From: Paraburkholderia panacisoli
Lineage (GTDB): Bacteria; Pseudomonadota; Gammaproteobacteria; Burkholderiales; Burkholderiaceae
NCBI RefSeq assembly: GCF_008369935.1
Contig: NZ_VTUZ01000026.1
Location: 62,001 to 126,000, forward strand
Reading direction: 5' to 3'
Length of the DNA stretch: 64,000 nt
Part shown: positions 24,850 through 33,888 of the stretch, one piece after another
How positions within the stretch are numbered: the stretch's first letter is position 1
Layout: each line of letters starts with the position of its first letter
Notes under the pieces: model-generated
Database searches by the model: none
Told to the model about the DNA's origin: nothing
What the model saw: the letters and a program-made list of their open reading frames with translations, nothing else
Translations under genes and position numbers: made by a program

Positions 24850-26373
24850 TCAAAACCGCGTCTCACGCGCAACCCGCAGAAAAGTGTCGAGCAAAGGCGT
24901 GCAATCGAGCAACTCCGGACCGCCCGCGCGGTGAAACTCCGGATGCCACTGCACCCCCATCACGAATGGCGCGCGCCGATAGCGCACGGCCTCGATGAGG
25001 CCGTCCGACGCCGACACCGCTTCGATGTTGAGGTCGCGGCCGAGCGACTTCACCGCCTGATGGTGAATCGAGTTGACGATCGCATCGCGCCGGCCCGGGA
25101 ACATGTTGACCAGCGTCGAGCCGTCCGGAAAGTGAATCCCGTGCCGGTGCTGATCGTAGTCCTCGTTGACGTGCGCGGCCGCGGTCGGCACATCGGTTGC
25201 GATGTCCTGATACAAGGTGCCGCCGAACGCCACGTTGATCAGCTGACAGCCGCGGCACACGCCGAGCACCGGCTTGCCCGATTCGACGAACTCGTGCAGC
25301 AACTCCAGCTCGTACATGTCGCGCACGCGGTCGCCGGGCCACTCGTGACTGGTCGCCGCTTCCGCGTATGTCTGCGGCGAGACGTCCGCGCCGCCTTGCA
25401 GCAGCAGGCCGTCGAGATGCTTCGCGTAGTCGCGCAGGCGGATATTGCTCGGATGCAACATGCCTTGATGACCGACTGTCGGAATCATGAACACCAGCAC
25501 GTCGCGCGACATCACCCAATGCGCGATCGACTCTTCGAGGTACTGCAAGGTCTTGCCGCGCAAGCCCTTCGCGCCCGGCTCCGGATGGAAGATGCGTGCC
25601 GATACGCCGATGCGCAGCGTGCGCTGCGTGATCCGTTGACCTGCGCGATCGAAGATTTGCCGTGCGCGCGCCGCGACGATGCGGCCGAACACCGTCCACG
25701 CCGAATCGTGCTGCTTCAGATAGCGCGGCGGCGAGGGCGGCAACGCGTTGGGCGGCGGCGGATTGGTCGCGGTGAAGTCGGGTGCCGCGCCGAAGCCGGG
25801 CGGCGGCGAGCCGGCCGCACGCGCACTGGACGCAGCGGCTGCTTCGGCGGCGACGGTGTCGTCGGTCGACGTGGTCAGCTCGCCGGCAAGCGGCTCGCTG
25901 CTCGTCAAGGTAGGCGCGGAAGGCGCGCTCTTCGTGCTCGTGGTGCTGGCCGTGCCCTGCGTGGCCCGCGCGCCTTTCATGATGTCTGGACGCGCGGCAG
26001 GCGCGCCAGCCCGCCGCGCCTCGCGCTCATGAACCTCAGCTTCCTGCTTCGCGGTGGATGCCGCAGCCGAGCTGCGCGCTTCGGCCGCGTCGCGTTGCCG
26101 GGCCGTTCGTGCATCGGTGGGCGTGACGGCCGACGCGCTGCCGGGATCGTCGGTCGATGACCTCGCCACTGCCTGTTCGGCGGCCGGCGTCAGCGGGTCC
26201 TTGATCGGCGACTGGATCGCGTCTTCATGCGAGGGAGGTAGCGAAGCCGCCGGGTCTGCCGGCGCCGCACTGGGTGTCGACCCGCCGGAGATTGCGCCGG
26301 ACGGCATTGGCGACGCCGAAGGCGACGATGGGCTGCCGGGCGCGCCGGCGTTGTCGGGTTTATTTTCGCTCAT
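24850..26373 (-). CDS. Class I glutamine amidotransferase-like hydrolase (peptidase C26, PuuD-like) with long disordered N-terminus
   Basis: A 507-residue protein. The C-terminal ~290 residues form a gamma-glutamyl-GABA hydrolase/PuuD-type domain: LQGGADVSPQTY, the nucleophile Cys in GVCRGCQLINVAFGG, IHHQAV, and the His/Glu pair in GVQWHPEFH. It probably cleaves a gamma-glutamyl amide in the cytoplasm. The first ~205 residues are Ala/Ser/Pro/Thr-rich low complexity with many charged stretches, an unusual extension for this family. Normal PuuD proteins are about 250 residues, so the true start may be internal, but GC3 stays coding-like throughout. Gene stands alone. Confidence 0.82.
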   Translation of the reverse strand: MSENKPDNAGAPGSPSSPSASPMPSGAISGGSTPSAAPADPAASLPPSHEDAIQSPIKDPLTPAAEQAVARSSTDDPGSASAVTPTDARTARQRDAAEARSSAAASTAKQEAEVHEREARRAGAPAARPDIMKGARATQGTASTTSTKSAPSAPTLTSSEPLAGELTTSTDDTVAAEAAAASSARAAGSPPPGFGAAPDFTATNPPPPNALPPSPPRYLKQHDSAWTVFGRIVAARARQIFDRAGQRITQRTLRIGVSARIFHPEPGAKGLRGKTLQYLEESIAHWVMSRDVLVFMIPTVGHQGMLHPSNIRLRDYAKHLDGLLLQGGADVSPQTYAEAATSHEWPGDRVRDMYELELLHEFVESGKPVLGVCRGCQLINVAFGGTLYQDIATDVPTAAAHVNEDYDQHRHGIHFPDGSTLVNMFPGRRDAIVNSIHHQAVKSLGRDLNIEAVSASDGLIEAVRYRRAPFVMGVQWHPEFHRAGGPELLDCTPLLDTFLRVARETRF

Positions 26374-26555
26374 GACAGTCAGTCAGGCGCCTTCCACGCG
26401 AACGGATGAATATGCCCTGATTATCCGCCAGCGCAGCACGCCCCGCAAACCTGCACACAATTGCTCACATTGTTGCGAAGGGTCAAGAGGCGGTCCCGTT
26501 GGGGGCCGCGTTGAACGAGGCCTCCTCAAGGAACCCGGGCGCGGGCCCCAATGAC

Positions 26556-28313
26556 TCAGGGGTCCGGCTGCTCCTCGAAAGTTTCACGCAAGGAGATCTG
26601 CATCGCCGCGTGGATCTTCACGCACCAGCGCCACACGAACGCGAGCAGCACCGCCGCGCAGATCAGCACTGCGGCGAGCAAACCGACCGGCGGCAGGATG
26701 CTGCCCGAGAGCGCCGCGACCAGCAGAAACACGCCGGCCATCGACACCACCGGCACCAGATCCGAGATCGCATAACGAAGCGCGCTCGTGAAGCGGCCCG
26801 CTGTCGCGGGCTGCACGCTGACTTCGGCGAGCAGCAACGCAAGCGATTTCGTCTTGCGATAGACCGCCACCAGAAACGGCATCGACACAACCAGCGCGAC
26901 ACCCCACAGCACCGCGCGCTGGATCGGTTCGGAATCGATCCAGTGCGCGAGCAGCTTGCCCGTGTAAGGCGCGCTATACGACACGCCGAGAAAGATCGCG
27001 GCGACCAGCGCGAGATTGACGGCAATCTGCAAGATGATCCGCCGCGTCATGCTGAAGAGCGTCGGCTCGCCGCTTGCCGTGCTGAGGCTGCGCAGCCACT
27101 GGCCGTACAGGCCGAACACGTTGGCGAGCGTGCCCGGCATCGCGCGGCCGAGGCGCTGCGTAAACGGATCGGCCGCGCGGATCAGATACGGCGTGAACAA
27201 CGTGGTCAACGCGGAGACCGCCACCGCGATCGGATACAGAAATGCGCTGGTTACCTTCAGCGTCAAGCCGAGCGACGCGATGATGAACGAGAACTCGCCG
27301 ATCTGCGAAACGGTCATGCCGACGCGCATCGACGTGCGCGCGTCCTGCCCCGAGAGAAAGGTGCCGAGCCCGCACGAGACGATCTTGCCGACAATCACCG
27401 CCACCGTGATCACCGCGATCGGCCATGCGTAGTCGAGCAGCACGGCCGGGTTCAGCATCAGCCCGATCGTCACGAAGAAGATCGCGGAAAAGGCGTCGCG
27501 CAACGGCGCGATCAGATGTTCGATCCGATGCAGATGGCGCGATTCGGCCATGATCGCGCCGATCAGGAACGCGCCGAGCGCGATGCTGTAGTCGAGCTTG
27601 ACCACCAGCAGACAGAAGCCGAAGCAAAAGCCGAGCACCGACACCAGCAGCATCTCGTCGCTGCGCGTGCGCGCCACGTAGTTCAGCGCGCGCGGGACCA
27701 CCAGCACCCCGACCAGCAGCGACACCGTCATGAACAGCAACAGCTTGCCGAGCGTGACCATCGCGAGGCCGGCGCTCAACTGCCCGGTCTGCGCGATGCC
27801 GGTCAAGAGCACCAGCATCGCGATGCCGAGAATGTCCTCGACGATCAGAATGCCGAACACCAGTTGCGCGAAGCCCTCGCGCTTCAAGCCCAGCTCGGAC
27901 AGCGCCTTGACGATGATGGTGGTCGACGAGATTGCGAGGATCGCGCCGAGGAACAGCGAATCCATCGAACTCCAGCCGAACGCGCTGCCGATCTCGTAGC
28001 CGATCCACAGCATCAGCACGATCTCGGAGAGCGCCGCGACGATTGCCGTCGCGCCGACCTGGAAGAGCTTGCGCAGGCTGAATTCGAGCCCTAGCGAAAA
28101 CATCAGGAACACCACGCCGAGTTCGCCGAGCGTCTGGATGGTCTGCTCGTCGTGGATCAGCTGGAACGGCGGCGTGTACGGTCCGATGATCAGGCCGGCG
28201 GCGATGTAACCGAGCACCACCGGCTGCTTCAGGCGATGGAACAGCACGGTGACGACGCCGGCGAGCGCCATCACGACCGCCAGATCCTGAATGAAGCCAA
28301 TGCCTTGGTGCAT
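26556..28313 (-). CDS. CPA2-family cation:proton antiporter (KefB/YbaL-like membrane part)
   Basis: A 585-residue antiporter. About twelve TM segments include the family motifs LGYIAAGLIIGPYTPP, GELGVVFLMFSLGLEFS, ISSTTIIVKALSELG and VEDILGIAMLVLL. The C-terminal ~190 residues hold further hydrophobic segments instead of the TrkA-N/KTN regulatory domain of KefB/KefC, so ligand gating by glutathione adducts is unlikely. K+ or Na+ specificity cannot be read. ATG 28313 has AAGGGA upstream; the much longer in-frame ORF to 29174 lies over the divergent DUF2848 gene and is not coding. Confidence 0.88.
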   Translation of the reverse strand: MHQGIGFIQDLAVVMALAGVVTVLFHRLKQPVVLGYIAAGLIIGPYTPPFQLIHDEQTIQTLGELGVVFLMFSLGLEFSLRKLFQVGATAIVAALSEIVLMLWIGYEIGSAFGWSSMDSLFLGAILAISSTTIIVKALSELGLKREGFAQLVFGILIVEDILGIAMLVLLTGIAQTGQLSAGLAMVTLGKLLLFMTVSLLVGVLVVPRALNYVARTRSDEMLLVSVLGFCFGFCLLVVKLDYSIALGAFLIGAIMAESRHLHRIEHLIAPLRDAFSAIFFVTIGLMLNPAVLLDYAWPIAVITVAVIVGKIVSCGLGTFLSGQDARTSMRVGMTVSQIGEFSFIIASLGLTLKVTSAFLYPIAVAVSALTTLFTPYLIRAADPFTQRLGRAMPGTLANVFGLYGQWLRSLSTASGEPTLFSMTRRIILQIAVNLALVAAIFLGVSYSAPYTGKLLAHWIDSEPIQRAVLWGVALVVSMPFLVAVYRKTKSLALLLAEVSVQPATAGRFTSALRYAISDLVPVVSMAGVFLLVAALSGSILPPVGLLAAVLICAAVLLAFVWRWCVKIHAAMQISLRETFEEQPDP

Positions 28314-28456
28314 GAATGCGTCCCTTACAAAAAGTAATCTACAAGAGCGCAGTGTAACAGCCGAAGCGGACCCGTCGAATCGCGCAAAGCGCCGAAGGAC
28401 GCGGGATTGCGGGTGGGCGTCGAGCCCCCGCGCCGTCGGCGGACTCAAAAATGTTT

Positions 28457-28507
28457 TTGACAGGCTGGACTCCTGTGAAATATCACAATAATATTTGTCG
28501 AATATTT
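28457..28507 (+). promoter_or_regulatory. Probable promoter and operator for the DUF2848 gene group
   Basis: A consensus -35 TTGACA (28457-28462) is followed after 18 bases by TATCAC (28481-28486) as a -10. Just downstream two AATATTT copies (28490-28496 and 28501-28507) are separated by GTCG, a possible operator for the GntR regulator of the group. Confidence 0.5.
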
Positions 28508-28523
28508 TTCTGGGAGTCGAGTG

Positions 28524-29210
28524 ATGCGGCAGTTGTCGTTCAATGTTATAGACCGCGCGGGCCAAGGCCGCGCCGAGCATGTCGAAGTGGGCCGTCTGAC
28601 GATTGCCGGGTGGGCCGGCCGCGATCAGGCGGCCATCGAGCATCACATTGCCGAGCTGGCCGAACTGGGCGTGAAGCGTCCGTCCACCACGCCGTGCTTC
28701 TACCGCCTCGGCGCGGAACTGCTGACGCAGGCCGAACAGATCGACGTGGTCGGCGTGAAGTCCAGCGGCGAAGCCGAATGCGTGCTGGTGCAGTCGCCGG
28801 CGGGCCTGCTCGTCACGATCGGCTCCGACCACACCGACCGCGAAGTCGAGGCCTACGGCGTGACCGTTTCCAAGCAGGTCTGCCCGAAGCCGCTCGCACG
28901 CGACGCATGGCGTTTCGACGAGGTCGCCGGCCACTGGGATCAACTGGAACTGCGCGCCTATGCGCTCGCGAACGGCGAGCGGCGCGTCTATCAGCAAGGC
29001 AGCGTCGCGTCGCTGCTGCCGGCCGCCGATCTGCTCGCGCGCGCGCCGCTCGCGAACGGCGCCGCGATGTTCTGCGGCACGCTGGCGGTGCTGGGCGGCA
29101 TCGTCGGGATGGCCGACGGCGACGCGCTGGAACTCGAACTGCACGACCCTATCCTGAACCGCACGCTGCGTCACGCCTATCGCGTGCGCGCGCTACCTAT
29201 CGTCGAATGA
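28524..29210 (+). CDS. DUF2848 family protein
   Basis: A 228-residue protein of the DUF2848 family, which is distantly like fumarylacetoacetate hydrolase-fold proteins and usually sits beside amidase and MFS genes. Visible conserved stretches are FYRLGAELLTQAEQIDVVG, SGEAECVL, TIGSDHTDREVEAYGVTVSKQVCPKPLA and MFCGTLAVLGG. ATG 28524 has GGGAG seven bases upstream (GTG 28521 is adjacent). With the MFS carrier it likely forms the first step of uptake and breakdown of a small acid or amide; chemistry unknown. Confidence 0.82.
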   Translation: MRQLSFNVIDRAGQGRAEHVEVGRLTIAGWAGRDQAAIEHHIAELAELGVKRPSTTPCFYRLGAELLTQAEQIDVVGVKSSGEAECVLVQSPAGLLVTIGSDHTDREVEAYGVTVSKQVCPKPLARDAWRFDEVAGHWDQLELRAYALANGERRVYQQGSVASLLPAADLLARAPLANGAAMFCGTLAVLGGIVGMADGDALELELHDPILNRTLRHAYRVRALPIVE

Positions 29211-29217
29211 GGCACGC

Positions 29218-30570
29218 ATGAACTCCCCCTCGCTCTCCGTCGGCGCCGACGCGTCGTCCGACGCGTGGCTCGAAGCCACCGCGTTGCGCAAGATCACCTG
29301 GCGCATCATGCCGTTCCTGTTTCTCGTCTACGTGCTGTCGTACCTGGACCGCGTCAACATCGGCTATGCGAAGCTCCAGTTCACCGGCGACCTCGGCCTG
29401 TCGAACGCGGCCTACGGACTCGGCGCGGGGATCTTCTTCTTCGGCTACTTCGTGTTCGAGGTGCCGAGCAATCTGCTATTGAAGAAGTTCGGCGCGCGCG
29501 CCACGATCGCCCGCATCACGATGCTGTGGGGCCTGCTGTCGTGCCTGATGATGTTCGTGCGCAGCGAAACGATGTTCTACGTACTGCGCTTTTTCCTCGG
29601 CGTGGCCGAAGCCGGGCTGGTGCCGGGCGTGGTGCTGTATCTGACCTTCTGGTTTCCGTCCGACCGGCGCGCGCGGATGGTCGCCGTGTTCATGGCGGCG
29701 ATTCCGGTGGCGGGCATCATCGGCGCGCCGCTGTCGGGCTTTCTGATGTCGGCGCTGCACGACGCGCACGGGCTGCGCGGCTGGCAGTGGATGTTTCTGA
29801 TCGAAGGCATTCCGTCGATTCTCGCCGGCTTCTGGGCGCTCGCCGTGCTGCGCAACACGCCCGCCGAAGCCACGTGGCTCAGTGCCGACGAAAAGCGCGT
29901 GATCACAGGCCGCATTGCGCGGGAAAACAGCGCGGCGCAGGCGGCCGGCGCCGAACACAATCTCGCCACCGCGTTGCGCTCGGGCCGCTTCTGGCTGCTC
30001 ACGCTGATCTACTTCTGCCTCGTCACCGGCAACGCGGGCTTCTCGTTCTGGCTGCCGCAGATCGTCAAGGATCTCGGCGTGACGAACCTCGTCACCAATG
30101 GCTTCGTCACCGCGATTCCGTATCTGGCGGCGGGCATCGGCATGATCCTGATCGGGCGCTCGTCGGACATCACGGGCGAGCGGCGCTGGCATTACGCGGT
30201 GTGCTGCTTCATCGGCGCGGCGGGGTTGCTCGGCAGCGCATCGGTGACGAACTCGATTCCGCTCGCCGTCACCGGCCTGTCGATCGCGTATGTCGGCATC
30301 CTCGCGGGCTTCGGCATCTTCTGGTCGATGTCGACGACGTTCCTGCAAGGCACGGCCGCCGTCGCCGGGATCGCGGTGATCAACTCGATCGCGAACCTCG
30401 CGGGCTATGTGAGCCCGTACGTGCTCGGCATCGTCAAGGACGCGACGCACAGCGTGACGTTCGGGCTGGTGTTGATCGCGGGGGCGTTGATCGTCGGCGG
30501 GCTGGTGACGCTGATGATGCCGCGTGTGAAGGTGCAGCACGCGGCTGCGGTTTCGCCGCGGCGTGCCTGA
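29218..30570 (+). CDS. MFS transporter, anion:cation symporter family
   Basis: A 450-residue, 12-TM carrier. It shows ACS-family features: LVYVLSYLDRVNIGYAKLQF in TM1, GIFFFGYFVFEVPSNLLLKKFGAR, and FFLGVAEAGLVPGVVLYLTFWFP. Relatives import tartrate, phthalate, hydroxyphenylacetate and similar organic anions. It begins seven bases after DUF2848 and precedes the GntR regulator and amidase, so the substrate is probably that of the cluster. Confidence 0.9.
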   Translation: MNSPSLSVGADASSDAWLEATALRKITWRIMPFLFLVYVLSYLDRVNIGYAKLQFTGDLGLSNAAYGLGAGIFFFGYFVFEVPSNLLLKKFGARATIARITMLWGLLSCLMMFVRSETMFYVLRFFLGVAEAGLVPGVVLYLTFWFPSDRRARMVAVFMAAIPVAGIIGAPLSGFLMSALHDAHGLRGWQWMFLIEGIPSILAGFWALAVLRNTPAEATWLSADEKRVITGRIARENSAAQAAGAEHNLATALRSGRFWLLTLIYFCLVTGNAGFSFWLPQIVKDLGVTNLVTNGFVTAIPYLAAGIGMILIGRSSDITGERRWHYAVCCFIGAAGLLGSASVTNSIPLAVTGLSIAYVGILAGFGIFWSMSTTFLQGTAAVAGIAVINSIANLAGYVSPYVLGIVKDATHSVTFGLVLIAGALIVGGLVTLMMPRVKVQHAAAVSPRRA

Positions 30571-30698
30571 GTCGCGGTCGGGTTGCGGTTGAGGCGCGCC
30601 TCGCGCACGCCGATCGCACCTGCCACGCCGATCACCCCACCCCGCCCACGCAAAACCTTGCTCTACAATGCGGACGACATTGCCCGCTTGCCTTCCAC

Positions 30699-31379
30699 AT
30701 GACGCTTTCGCAGACCGCCCGCCCTTCCCAGCCCACCCGCGCGACCGCCGCCGCGAGCCTCGCCGAGCAGGCGTATGCGTTCGTCAAACGCGAGATCATC
30801 ACGATGCGGCTGCGGCCGAGCGAAGTGCTCAACGAAGCCGAACTGATGGCGCTGACCGGGATCGGCAGAACGCCGGTTCACCAGGCGCTGCATCGCCTCG
30901 TGCACGAGGGCATGCTGACCATCATGCCGAGAAAGGGCATCATGGTGCGGCCGGTTTCGCTCGACGACGTGCTGGCGATCATCGACGTGCGCCTCGTCAA
31001 CGAAAGCTACTGCGTCGAACTCGCCGCGCGCCACGCGCAGCAGCACGATTACGATGCGATGCAGGCGCTGCTGGAGCGTTCGTCGGGGTGCGTCGCCGCG
31101 CACGACATCGAAGGCATGATGGACATCGACCGCGAGTTTCATCTGGCGATCTCGGCCGCCTCGCGCAACCCGGTGCTGGCCGATATCCTGCGCGGCCTGC
31201 ATGAACGCTCGCTGCGCTTCTGGTTCATTTCGCTGTCCGAGCCGCATCATCTCGTAGACGTGCACGAAGAACACCTCGAATTGTTTCGCCTGCTGCGCGA
31301 GCGCGATGCCGAAGGCGCGCGTCGATCGGTGCAAAAGCATATCGAAGCGTTTCGTGCGACGCTGTTCAATCGCATCTGA
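30699..31379 (+). CDS. GntR-family regulator (FadR/FCD type)
   Basis: A 226-residue regulator. The N-terminal winged helix is AYAFVKREIITMRLRPSEVLNEAELMALTGIGRTPVHQALHRLVHEGMLTIMPRKGIMV. The all-helical FCD effector domain follows, with metal-ligand-type residues in DREFHLAIS and DVHEEHLELFRLL. It likely represses the DUF2848-MFS-amidase genes until the substrate is present. The ATG 30699 start is set by homology; a longer in-frame ORF upstream runs antisense-free over the MFS gene and is a shadow. Confidence 0.88.
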   Translation: MTLSQTARPSQPTRATAAASLAEQAYAFVKREIITMRLRPSEVLNEAELMALTGIGRTPVHQALHRLVHEGMLTIMPRKGIMVRPVSLDDVLAIIDVRLVNESYCVELAARHAQQHDYDAMQALLERSSGCVAAHDIEGMMDIDREFHLAISAASRNPVLADILRGLHERSLRFWFISLSEPHHLVDVHEEHLELFRLLRERDAEGARRSVQKHIEAFRATLFNRI

Positions 31380-31501
31380 ACGCATGCAACGTAGCGAGCC
31401 GCGCACCGTGCCCCGACCCGCATCACCCCGACCCTTTGCCAGCGACCGCGTTTCTCCGATCAACCGGCTTCACCCCGTTCAACCGGATTCTTACCGACAT
31501 C

Positions 31502-32881
31502 ATGGCCACTGAATTCACGCCCTTCCCACCGCTTGCCCAGCTTGCCGCCGACCTCGCCGCCGGCCGCACCATGAGCCGCGCGCTCGTCGAAACCGCGCTC
31601 GAACGGATCGCCGATCCGGCCGGCCAGGGCGCGGTCGCCTTCATGCACGTCGACGCCGACAGCGCCCGCGCCGCCGCCGACGCGCACGACCGGCTGCGCG
31701 CCGCCGGCACCGTGCTGTCGCCGCTCGCCGGGATTCCGGTGTCGGTCAAGGACCTGTTCGATATCGAAGGCCAGCCGACCCGCGCCGGTTCCGTCGTCCT
31801 CGCCGACGCTCCCGCCGCGCAAGCGGACGCCGTCGCGGTCGCGCGCCTGAAGCGGGCCGGCGCGGTGATCGTCGGGCGCACCAACATGAGCGAGTTCGCG
31901 TTTTCCGGACTCGGGCTGAACCCGCACTACGGCCATCCGCTGTCGCCGTACCAGCGCAACGTGAAAGGCGACGAGCGGATTTCGGGCGGCTCGTCGTCGG
32001 GCGCGGCGGCGTCGGTCGCGGACGGCATGGCGGCCGTCGCGCTCGGCACCGACACCGGCGGCTCGATCCGCATCCCGGCCGCGCTGTGCGGCCTGACCGG
32101 TTTCAAGCCGACCGCCGCGCGCATCCCCAAGCAAGGCGGCGTGCCGCTCTCGCCGACGCTCGACTCGTTCGGCCCGATCGGCGTGTCGGTCGCGTGCTGC
32201 GCGCTGGTCGACCGGATGCTGGCGGGCCTCGAACCGCGCATCCCGTCCGCCCGTCCGCTCGAAGGCGTGCGCCTCGGCGTGCTGACCAATTTCGTCACCG
32301 AGGGCGTCGAACCGGCGGTCGCCGCCGCGATCGACACGGCGCTGAAACATCTGGAAGCAGCCGGCGCGATCGTCAGCGAAGTGCGTTTCGCGCCGCTCGA
32401 CCGCTTGCCCGAGATCAACCGCTTCGGCTTTTCGCCGATTGAAGCGTATGCGTGGCATCGTCCGCTGCTGGAAAAGCATCGCGAGCAATACGACCCGCGT
32501 GTGCTCACGCGCATTCTGAAGGGCCAGCCAGCCAGCGCCGTCGACTATCTGGATCTCGTCGCCGAGCGCGGCGCGATGCTCGGTGAAGCCGCCCGCACGC
32601 TGTGGCAGCGCTTCGACGCGGTGGTCGCGCCGACGGTGCCGGTCGTACCGCCGCGCGTGGCCGACCTGATTGATGACGACGACGCGTTCGGCCGCACCAA
32701 CGCGCTGATCCTGCGCAATCCGAGCGTGTTCAACTTCCTCGACAGCTGCGCGCTGTCGCTGCCCTGCCATCTGCGCGGCGACCCGCCGGTCGGTCTGATG
32801 CTGGCGGCCGCGCCGCACGCCGACGACGCGTTGCTGGCGATCGGCCGCGGCGCCGAGGCGGTGCTCAAAGCGATCCGTTGA
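31502..32881 (+). CDS. Amidase signature family enzyme
   Basis: A 459-residue hydrolase with the Ser-Ser-Lys triad of the amidase signature family: the Lys in GIPVSVKDLFD, the cis-Ser in GGSSSGAAASVADG, and the nucleophile Ser in LGTDTGGSIRIPAALCGLTGFKPT. It should hydrolyse a small amide to acid and ammonia in the cytoplasm. GatA is less likely because no gatB/gatC is adjacent. Its place after DUF2848, an MFS carrier and GntR suggests one catabolic unit. Confidence 0.9.
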   Translation: MATEFTPFPPLAQLAADLAAGRTMSRALVETALERIADPAGQGAVAFMHVDADSARAAADAHDRLRAAGTVLSPLAGIPVSVKDLFDIEGQPTRAGSVVLADAPAAQADAVAVARLKRAGAVIVGRTNMSEFAFSGLGLNPHYGHPLSPYQRNVKGDERISGGSSSGAAASVADGMAAVALGTDTGGSIRIPAALCGLTGFKPTAARIPKQGGVPLSPTLDSFGPIGVSVACCALVDRMLAGLEPRIPSARPLEGVRLGVLTNFVTEGVEPAVAAAIDTALKHLEAAGAIVSEVRFAPLDRLPEINRFGFSPIEAYAWHRPLLEKHREQYDPRVLTRILKGQPASAVDYLDLVAERGAMLGEAARTLWQRFDAVVAPTVPVVPPRVADLIDDDDAFGRTNALILRNPSVFNFLDSCALSLPCHLRGDPPVGLMLAAAPHADDALLAIGRGAEAVLKAIR

Positions 32882-32995
32882 GGAAGCGGAGCGCGCGGGC
32901 GGCCCGCTCAATAGTGCGATAAGCGCCGGGGTGAGGGTTCGCGCTAGAATCGCGGGCACCCGCCCCTTTCTGATTCGAGACCGCTCCAACGATCC

Positions 32996-33505
32996 ATGAA
33001 TAACGACATTGCGATGCTGCGCCGCGAGCGCTCCCTGCTGGTTCTGCTTGGCCTGATCTGCGTCGCCCTGGTGGGCGGCGCCTTGTACCTGCAGTATTTC
33101 CTGCACGAAGACCCGTGCCCGCTGTGCATCATCCAGCGTTATTTCTTTCTGCTGATCGCGGTCTTCGCGTTCCTCGGCGCGCGCTTCAATAGCTGGCGCG
33201 GCGTGCGCCTGCTGGAGGTGCTGGCGGCGTTGTCGGCGCTCGCGGGCATCGTCACCGCCGCGCGGCATGTGTACGTGCAGGCCAATCCCGGCTTCAGCTG
33301 CGGCTTCGACGCGCTGCAGCCGGTAGTCGACAGCTTGCCTCCCGCCCATTGGCTGCCGGGCGTGTTCAAGGTCGCCGGCCTGTGCGAAACGGCTTATCCG
33401 CCGATTCTCGGCCTGACGCTGCCGATGTGGTCGCTGGTCGCGTTCGTGGTGGCGTTCATCCCGCTGGCGCTGAGCCTCGTGCGCAATCGCCGCCGGTTCG
33501 TCTGA
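32996..33505 (+). CDS. dsbB: Disulfide bond formation protein B
   Basis: A 169-residue inner membrane quinone-linked oxidase that reoxidises DsbA. Four TM segments are visible. The first periplasmic loop has the redox pair Cys41/Cys44 (EDPCPLCIIQRY). The second loop carries the other pair, in GFSCGFD and AGLCETAY. Length and topology match the family. Confidence 0.95.
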   Translation: MNNDIAMLRRERSLLVLLGLICVALVGGALYLQYFLHEDPCPLCIIQRYFFLLIAVFAFLGARFNSWRGVRLLEVLAALSALAGIVTAARHVYVQANPGFSCGFDALQPVVDSLPPAHWLPGVFKVAGLCETAYPPILGLTLPMWSLVAFVVAFIPLALSLVRNRRRFV

Positions 33506-33888
33506 TTTCGCTGCACGCTTAGCTCCTTCCCGCGCTGACACCAGGCCGGACTTCGCGTCGCCCTCCACGGCGGCCGAAGGCCGGCTTTTTTGCGCCTGCG
33601 CGGTCCCCGCGCTTACCCCGCCGCCCCAGCCGTGCCCGCCAGACCCCGCCCCGCCGGGCCTCGCGCCATCCCGCCCGCGCCCGCAGCAACTTCCCGGCTT
33701 CGCGCGAATCGTACTGACGTGACAAGCGGTCATGACCGTTGCCGCATATGCTTCATGCGATACGGGAAATATTTTCGGCACGCGGTAATGCTATCTTCGG
33801 AACTGGATGGCGATCTACGTGCGCGAGGCCGGCTTTGGCGACCCCCTGCGTAACGCGCGCCCGGTCCGCACTGTCTTTCGGATTCGCC
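33506..33888. other. Intergenic region between dsbB and xdhA, with likely terminator
   Basis: About 380 bases. At 33571-33583 a short stem CGGCC-GAA-GGCCG precedes six T residues (33586-33591) and probably ends dsbB transcription. The rest should hold the xdh promoter; I see no clear -35/-10 and no gene. Confidence 0.55.

Noticed and set aside
24709..26160. Long plus-strand ORF opposite the PuuD-like hydrolase
   Set aside because: Arg/His-rich antisense shadow of a gene with clear catalytic motifs.
28314..29174. In-frame N-terminal extension of the CPA2 antiporter
   Set aside because: It lies antisense to the DUF2848 gene, while the antiporter family start and ribosome-binding site are at 28313.
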